A stretch of DNA of 19,150 nt, from positions 1 through 19,150 of the forward strand of contig DAOUEU010000166.1 in the NCBI GenBank assembly GCA_034430255.1, read 5' to 3'. The position numbers were made by a program, and so were the translations under genes. Under the pieces are notes generated by a model. The model was not told the DNA's origin. It did not search any database and saw only the letters and a program-made list of their open reading frames with translations. Positions 14,775-19,150 of the stretch are shown piece after piece (the first letter of the stretch is position 1; every line of letters starts with the position of its first letter). The DNA is from DATKYK01 sp034430255 (GTDB lineage Bacteria > Chloroflexota > Dehalococcoidia > E44-bin15).

Positions 14775-15812
14775 GTGAACGAATCAAACACCCAACGCAA
14801 GATTGACCAACTGGAAATAGCATTGAATAAAAATTTAGATATTAATGAGAATTCCACTGGCTTAGAAGATTATTGGTTTGTCCATCAGGCCTTACCAGAG
14901 GTCAACTTTGCTGATATAGATTTGTCGATTTCACTCTTCGGCAAGACGCTCGGCGCTCCCCTCATCATATCGCCACTCGTAGGAGGTATAGAAGCAGCTA
15001 CAAGCATAAATCGCAATTTGGCCAAAGCAGCTCAGTCCTTGGGAGTAGCTATAGGGGTAGGCTCGCAGAGGTGTGCCATTGATAATCCTGATGTGGCATC
15101 GACGTATGTAGTGCGCGATATAGCTCCTGATATCTTACTATTCGCTAACCTTGGCGCCGTTCAGCTTAACTACGGTTATGGGATCTCTGAGTGCCGCCGT
15201 GCCTTAGATATGATAGGTGCCGATGGGTTGATCCTACACCTCAATCCGCTGCAAGAGGCTCTTCAGACCGATGGAGAGACTAACTTTGCTGAACTCCTCA
15301 CCAAGATTGAGAGGATTTGTCGTGAACTGACGGTACCAGTGGTCGTTAAGGAAATCGGCACAGGAATATCCGAAGATGTAGCTCGAAAACTGGCCTCAGT
15401 TGGGGTTGCCGGTATTGATGTAGCCGGTGCCGGTGGCACGACGTGGAGCGAGGTAGAAAGACATCGCTCGAACAGCGATTTGCTGAATAATATTCCCTCT
15501 GTTTTTAAATCGTGGGGCATACCACTGGCAGAATCGATCAAGATGGCACGTAAAGGCGCACCCAAAATGCCCCTTATAGCCAGTGGTGGCATTCGTAACG
15601 GCATACATGTAGCCAAGGCCATCGCTCTAGGCACAGATATGGCGGGTATTGCTGCGCCAATGCTTAGGGCAGCGAATACTTCGGCAGAGGCAGTAATATC
15701 TGCATTACAGGATGTGGTCAGAACACTAAGGATTTGCATGTTCTGCATAGGCGCTTCTAAGTTGGATGAACTGAGGGATTCATGTTTTCTTAAAAGAAGA
15801 ACTTGGGATTAA
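14775..15812 (+). CDS. fni: Type 2 isopentenyl-diphosphate delta-isomerase (FMN-dependent)
   Basis: A 345-residue cytosolic FMN enzyme that interconverts isopentenyl and dimethylallyl diphosphate. Motifs seen in order are RK (8-9) at the N-terminus, LIISPLVGG (63-71), AIGVGSQR (92-99), LFANLGAVQL (122-131), HLNPLQE (155-161, with Q160 and E161 as the likely Mg ligand region), PVVVKEIGTGIS (188-199), DVAGAGGTTW (215-224) and IASGGIRNG for phosphate/FMN binding. The length and C-terminal region (ICMFCIGASKLDEL) are typical. The start is GTG with AGGAGG at 14765-14770, four bases upstream; an ATG two bases earlier is out of frame and stops at once. It can supply prenyl diphosphates for the neighbouring prenyltransferase and, in principle, for carotenoid/retinal synthesis, though no carotenoid genes are here. 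Confidence 0.93.
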   Translation: MNESNTQRKIDQLEIALNKNLDINENSTGLEDYWFVHQALPEVNFADIDLSISLFGKTLGAPLIISPLVGGIEAATSINRNLAKAAQSLGVAIGVGSQRCAIDNPDVASTYVVRDIAPDILLFANLGAVQLNYGYGISECRRALDMIGADGLILHLNPLQEALQTDGETNFAELLTKIERICRELTVPVVVKEIGTGISEDVARKLASVGVAGIDVAGAGGTTWSEVERHRSNSDLLNNIPSVFKSWGIPLAESIKMARKGAPKMPLIASGGIRNGIHVAKAIALGTDMAGIAAPMLRAANTSAEAVISALQDVVRTLRICMFCIGASKLDELRDSCFLKRRTWD

Positions 15813-16030
15813 GTATACGCCACTATTCGCGCGTTTGTCATACAAATTTCATAGAATTTTCCCATTACACATACATCACACACATCATAGATATTGCATG
15901 AAATGCCTTTAAATCCTATGATTATGGTGGGCGAAAGCCTGATAAGTGGACTGATTGGGGTTGACACAGGAAGATATAGCACTAAACAAGAAGAGTCTTG
16001 CAGCTTTTATGGCCGCTTTGGAGGTGCGAT

Positions 16031-17404
16031 ATGGGCATGTCTGAATTCATATATCTGATTTTATCATTTGTTTTCCTTTTAGTTTGTGCATTCTTTTCCA
16101 GTGCTGAAATTGGCTTCATCAAATTACAGCGTATCAGGCTCAAGCATTTGCAGGAGGAAAGTGTCCATGGTGCTGACCGTGTTGCCGCCATAATGCAGTA
16201 CCCGGAAAAATTTCTCTCAATGGTACTCACCGGCATTAGCTTCGCAGAAACCATCGTTGTCTCACTAGGAACAATCTTCATTGTTGCGCTTCTGGGCGAG
16301 CGTCTGGGAACACCGATAGCCATTGTCATCATCGCGATCCTACTGCTTATATTCGCAAAGGTAATTCCCAAAACAATCGCGGCACAGCACCCAGAGCGAA
16401 TTGCTCTCCGTTACGGCAAGACAATAGAACTATTGATGAGGTTATTAAGCCCTGTAGTGGTAGTGTTAAGCTGGGTGATCTCTGCAATTACACGTGTTAC
16501 TCACTCAAGCACCATGCCCCGGGCATTAATAAGCAGAGAAGAAATCGGCACAATAATATCAATAGGCGAAGAGGAGGGGGTGGTAGATGAGCACTCAGCT
16601 GATATTCTGCGCAAGGTGGTTGGTCTTGGAGACCGTCCAGTGCACGAGATAATGACCCCCCGCACCGAAGCTATATGGTTTCAGCAGGGAGCGACACTGG
16701 CAGATTTCTTCAAAGTATACGCTGAGTCCCCTGCCCAACGTTATCCTATTTATGAAGAAACATTCGACAATGTTATAGGCATGTTATCGATAAGAGATGT
16801 GCTCACCGCCGTGGCCAAGCGCTCCATAGACCGCAAGGGGACTGTAACAGACCTCGCCCGTCCGGTCTACTATGTTCCGGAGAACAAAAAGGTATGCGAA
16901 CTGCTTAGTGAAATGCAGGAGGAAGGGTATTTAATGGCAGTAGTCGTGGATGAGTACGGCGGCTCTTCCGGAATAGTGAGTATCGACCAACTGATTGAGG
17001 AGATTGTAGGAGAGGTAGAGGAAAAGATAATGGGAGTCACCAAGACTTTCAAGGTAGTGGGGGAGCAGACATATAAAATACACGGCAGCATGCGCATAGA
17101 AGAGGTCAACGAACAGCTGGGATTGGGATTGCCCGAAGGCGATTATTCAACTGTCGGCGGTTATGCTCTTAATCTTTTTGGCCATCTACCAAAAGAGGGG
17201 GAGCAGATAGTCTATGATAATTTGACCCTGGTAGTAGCTCAGGTAAAAAATAACAAAATCACCCGTCTTTTTATAACAAAAGAATCACCAGGAGAGGAAC
17301 CGGAAGATACTATCAGCAAAGAACCTTCTGAAAAGGTTAAGGAGAAGACGGACGATACTCCAGCCAAAGAATCAGATAAAAAGGGGGAATCAAACAAGGA
17401 ATAA
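16031..17404 (+). CDS. DUF21-CBS-CorC_HlyC membrane protein (CorC/CNNM-like)
   Basis: A 457-residue inner-membrane protein. Residues about 4-180 form the DUF21 transmembrane domain, including the typical FFSSAEIGFIKLQRIRLKHL and an AKVIPKT motif. A CBS pair follows (about 200-330, starting at VHEIMTPRTEA and including VVVDEYGGSSGIVSID), then a CorC_HlyC domain (about 345-420, GDYSTVGGYALNLFG). The last 35 residues are a charged Lys/Glu/Ser low-complexity tail. Family members bind adenine nucleotides through CBS and handle Mg2+ or Co2+, or contribute to ion homeostasis. The older name hemolysin is misleading. The ATG at 16031 has GGAGGTG eight or so bases ahead and is preferred over the upstream in-frame TTG at 15998. 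A TTGACA at 15961-15966 may belong to its promoter but lacks a good -10. It is a single gene with convergent neighbours downstream. Confidence 0.9.
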   Translation: MGMSEFIYLILSFVFLLVCAFFSSAEIGFIKLQRIRLKHLQEESVHGADRVAAIMQYPEKFLSMVLTGISFAETIVVSLGTIFIVALLGERLGTPIAIVIIAILLLIFAKVIPKTIAAQHPERIALRYGKTIELLMRLLSPVVVVLSWVISAITRVTHSSTMPRALISREEIGTIISIGEEEGVVDEHSADILRKVVGLGDRPVHEIMTPRTEAIWFQQGATLADFFKVYAESPAQRYPIYEETFDNVIGMLSIRDVLTAVAKRSIDRKGTVTDLARPVYYVPENKKVCELLSEMQEEGYLMAVVVDEYGGSSGIVSIDQLIEEIVGEVEEKIMGVTKTFKVVGEQTYKIHGSMRIEEVNEQLGLGLPEGDYSTVGGYALNLFGHLPKEGEQIVYDNLTLVVAQVKNNKITRLFITKESPGEEPEDTISKEPSEKVKEKTDDTPAKESDKKGESNKE

Positions 17405-17597
17405 AAGAAAACCAAGTATCTACTATGACGCCTCCGTAGTAGCTTGTGATAGGCCACATAGATCTCCTAATGGAAACTCCCTTTCATCTAAGTTATGGTT
17501 TATATTCCTTACCCCATTATGTAATGTTGTATCTTTTCTCTTTATGTTTTTACCCCTATTCTCCTCTTTTTCCTCTTAATAGCTCACAATTAATCCG
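17405..17597. other. Convergent intergenic region, possible terminators
   Basis: This is the gap between the 3' ends of the CorC-like gene and the deaminase gene. CTACTA (17420-17425) can pair with TAGTAG (17437-17442) around an 11-base loop, but no T-run follows. The rest is pyrimidine-rich on the + strand (about 17515-17580). Termination from both sides is expected here, but no strong intrinsic terminator can be shown. Confidence 0.25.
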
Positions 17598-18080
17598 CTA
17601 AGCCAGATAGGTTATACTGGAAGACGGTTTCTTATGCAATTCAAACTCTATATTGGCTTCGACAAATAGGTCTCTGAAAGACTCATCAGCATACCTACCA
17701 AAGGTCACAAACCGCTTTATCTTGGCATTGACTAGCATCTTTGCACATAGTATACACGGCGTATGTGTGACATAAATTGTAGCACCTTCCAAGCTTACTC
17801 CATGGAGAGTTGCCTGAATGATTACATTTTGCTCTGCGTGGATGCCCCGGCATAGCTCATGCCTCGTTCCAGATGGCACATCCATGTCATCTCTCAAGCA
17901 GCCAAGCTCAAGGCAGTCCTTGAGTCCAGAGGCAGCACCGTTATATCCGGTAGCTAATATGTGTTTGTCCCTTACTGCCACTGCCCCGACATGGTGCCGG
18001 CGACACGTCGAGCGTTCTGCCACGACGGACGCTATTTTTAAAAAATATTCATCAATATCCGGCCTAGATATGATCGTCAT
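17598..18080 (-). CDS. dCMP deaminase-like cytidine/deoxycytidylate deaminase
   Basis: A 160-residue zinc enzyme, expected to deaminate dCMP to dUMP and so feed thymidylate synthesis. The zinc site is complete: H81-A-E83 with catalytic E83, and PC-x2-C with C109 and C112. A second cluster of cysteines and histidine (C26, H29/H30, C56, C61, C77) fits the extra zinc region typical of dCMP deaminases (also the ComEB type), as do TGYNGAASGLKDC and HELCRGIHAEQN. The ATG overlaps the stop of the upstream kinase gene in an ATGA, so translation is probably coupled. The C-terminus carries a short extension after the fold. A ComEB annotation would refer to the same enzyme family; no competence genes are nearby. 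Confidence 0.9.
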   Translation of the reverse strand: MTIISRPDIDEYFLKIASVVAERSTCRRHHVGAVAVRDKHILATGYNGAASGLKDCLELGCLRDDMDVPSGTRHELCRGIHAEQNVIIQATLHGVSLEGATIYVTHTPCILCAKMLVNAKIKRFVTFGRYADESFRDLFVEANIEFELHKKPSSSITYLA

Positions 18081-18619
18081 CTCAAAGCACCGATAACCCC
18101 TTCTGTTTGCTTTTTCAAGTCTTCCAAGGAGGACCCGTTGATGATAAAAAAGTTGGCCATGGCGATTGGCCCACCCTTGTTGGTATCCTCGATCTCCACA
18201 ATATCGCGGCTGACAGCCTCCTCAACGGTTAAGGGTCGGACCTGCCTTTTCATCAACCTCTCATATCTTTTCTCAGGTGATGACCAAACTGCAACCACAT
18301 AGAAGTCTGCACCGTAGCGGCTCTTCATTAACGTGTACTCTTCCCATGAGTAGAGACCGTCCACTACGACATCATCAGATTTCAGCAGGTAATCAATCCT
18401 GGATAGGCTCAGCTTAGCATAGGCCGACATTCCATACTCTTTTCTCATCTGCTGTCTGATATAACGTTCGTTCTCCTCGTTTAGCTCCAGCCCCTTTTTG
18501 CTGATTTCTTTATCTGTAATATCCCCAAACCTTATCTTCACAAAGCCATTTTTCTCAAATATCCTGGCCACCTCTGATTTACCTGAACCTGCCATACCAA
18601 CAATCGATATCACTTTCAT
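18077..18619 (-). CDS. UPF0200-type P-loop kinase (nucleotide or dephospho-CoA kinase-like)
   Basis: A 180-residue P-loop NTPase. The Walker A motif GMAGSGKS (8-15) opens the protein, followed by FGDITDKE and GLELNEENERYIRQQMR, a VVVDGLYSWEE segment acting as Walker B-like, a basic lid region (KRYERLMKRQVRP) and an ADFYVVAV strand. Overall it resembles the archaeal UPF0200 family, which also occurs in some Chloroflexota, and dephospho-CoA or nucleoside-monophosphate kinases. The phosphate acceptor is not known. The 4-bp overlap with the dCMP deaminase gene suggests nucleotide metabolism. A ribosome binding site is weak (GAGGG about 12 bases upstream), and the Walker A position next to M1 fixes the start. 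Confidence 0.8.
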   Translation of the reverse strand: MKVISIVGMAGSGKSEVARIFEKNGFVKIRFGDITDKEISKKGLELNEENERYIRQQMRKEYGMSAYAKLSLSRIDYLLKSDDVVVDGLYSWEEYTLMKSRYGADFYVVAVWSSPEKRYERLMKRQVRPLTVEEAVSRDIVEIEDTNKGGPIAMANFFIINGSSLEDLKKQTEGVIGALR

Positions 18620-18788
18620 TACTGGTTCATCCCTCGCGATAATTCAACAATAAAACCTCTGAGATAGTCATCTCATTTGCTTGATTGTAGCGTGAAAATG
18701 CGTGGTAGGCAAGACCGCTTTTTACTTGACCTTAGGATATACAAGTGCTAGTCTTATACCCCAAGAGAGTATAGAAGCCTTAAGGTCA

Positions 18789-19088
18789 ATGATACGGCAG
18801 CGGGTTGAGGGTGAGTCAAAGCAAAGCGGCTTTAAGATAATATGGTTCTTCCTCAGACCCTATAAGCTCCGATTGGCTATTCTGCTAGGCCTATGCCTGC
18901 TTGTCGGCTACCTTGAGACTATGAACATCGCCGTGTTGTATCCCATACTGGACGCAAGCCTTGAGATGGATGGTGGACTGAGCGGCAACCCCTTCTTTAT
19001 CGTCTTGAACAACATAGCAGCAATCATCCCGGTTGATAGTGACGTGCACCCCGTCAAACTGGACTTTTTGGGGCCACCAATATGTTAG
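18789..19088 (+). pseudogene. ABC exporter N-terminus, truncated by an insertion
   Basis: From the ATG at 18789 the frame has 99 codons. It begins like the transmembrane domain of an ABC exporter (type 1 permease-ATPase): a polar start, IIWFFLRPYKLRLAILLGL with the first helix at about 24-45, then MNIAVLYPILDASLEM. After about residue 85 (near base 19044) the sequence changes character and stops at TAG 19086-19088 without any further helices or an ATPase domain. A full exporter has about 580 residues. The break coincides with the candidate insertion-sequence end. A GTG at 18702 could give an earlier start, but neither start has a strong ribosome binding site. Function is probably lost, unless the rest of the gene resumes beyond the element. 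Confidence 0.6.
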
Positions 19089-19150
19089 ACTCTCCTTCTG
19101 GCATTAGCTTTGCCTTACCAAAGGTCACCGGGCTCCGATACCCCAGATTC
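19045..19150 (-). mobile_element. End of an insertion sequence running off the right edge
   Basis: From about 19045 (TGCACCCC...) the ABC coding sequence is replaced by DNA carrying a minus-strand frame that reads like a transposase C-terminus. The outermost base of the element is uncertain because the other end is not in the window. The TG at 19045 is a guess based on the TG...CA ends common in IS3-type elements. Confidence 0.5.
19054..19150 (-). CDS. Transposase C-terminus (IS3/IS481 type, partial)
   Basis: The minus-strand frame entering from the right edge encodes 31 residues, beginning NLGYRSPVTFGKAK and ending VAPKSPV before a TGA at 19056-19054. The LGYRSPVTF stretch recalls the conserved end of integrase-core (rve) transposases, where a GYR/TPxxF-like segment follows the DDE domain. 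Only the tail is visible, so the family assignment is tentative. The stop codon lies close to the presumed element end, as is usual for such elements. Its position, cutting an ABC transporter gene, supports a mobile origin. Confidence 0.5.
   Translation of the reverse strand, partial: NLGYRSPVTFGKAKLMPEGESNILVAPKSPV

Noticed and set aside
15263..15748. 161-codon minus-strand frame
   Set aside because: Lies wholly inside the isomerase gene, which has all its family motifs on the + strand.
16031..17404. Hemolysin
   Set aside because: This old label comes from HlyC homology; the DUF21-CBS-CorC layout indicates an ion-homeostasis membrane protein.

Overview
The window looks like a piece of a monoderm bacterial chromosome, most likely Chloroflexota and perhaps class Dehalococcoidia. 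This is an inference from gene content. The window holds a heliorhodopsin (known mainly from monoderm bacteria and archaea), a MenA-like quinone prenyltransferase, a type 2 isopentenyl-diphosphate isomerase, an archaeal-style UPF0200 kinase and large Fe-S/molybdopterin fusion enzymes. Strong AGGAGG ribosome binding sites and TTGACA/TATAAT-type promoters argue for a bacterium rather than an archaeon. No rRNA, tRNA or CRISPR array was seen.

Left part (1-7018). After a two-helix membrane protein of unknown function and a 69-residue half-ferritin (both + strand) comes the main find, a minus-strand cluster. In transcription order it holds a mycothione-reductase-like flavoprotein disulfide reductase (7018-5657), a 1128-residue fusion of a molybdopterin/[4Fe-4S] oxidoreductase with a complete NifS/IscS-type cysteine desulfurase (5582-2196), and an EgtD-type histidine N-alpha-trimethyltransferase (2157-1138). 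The fusion has the architecture of the metallopterin-dependent ergothioneine synthase (MES) described for Caldithrix abyssi. Together with EgtD it makes a complete oxygen-independent route from histidine via hercynine, with cysteine as sulfur donor, to ergothioneine. The linked disulfide reductase may keep this thiol, or another one, reduced. That last link is inference.

Middle (7019-10991). A 449-bp intergenic stretch is followed by an ArsR-family repressor and, 17 bp downstream of it, a 1028-residue GlcD-type flavin oxidase fused to an HdrD/GlpC-type Fe-S module with an odd methionine-rich, repeated C-terminal tail. The arsR promoter overlaps a near-perfect AT palindrome, which suggests autoregulation.

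Right-centre (11098-17404, + strand). A heliorhodopsin with the retinal lysine and counterion glutamate intact is followed by a type II NADH:quinone oxidoreductase, a MenA/UbiA prenyltransferase, isopentenyl-diphosphate isomerase and a DUF21-CBS-CorC_HlyC membrane protein. The four genes from heliorhodopsin to isomerase share orientation and a membrane-redox/isoprenoid theme. They are separated by 139-299 bp gaps with candidate promoters, so they form a neighbourhood rather than one tight operon.

Right end (17405-19150). A dCMP-deaminase-like enzyme overlaps by 4 bp with an upstream P-loop kinase (minus strand). Divergent from these is an ABC exporter gene that is cut off after about 85 codons by what looks like the end of an insertion sequence. 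That element's transposase C-terminus runs in from the right edge.
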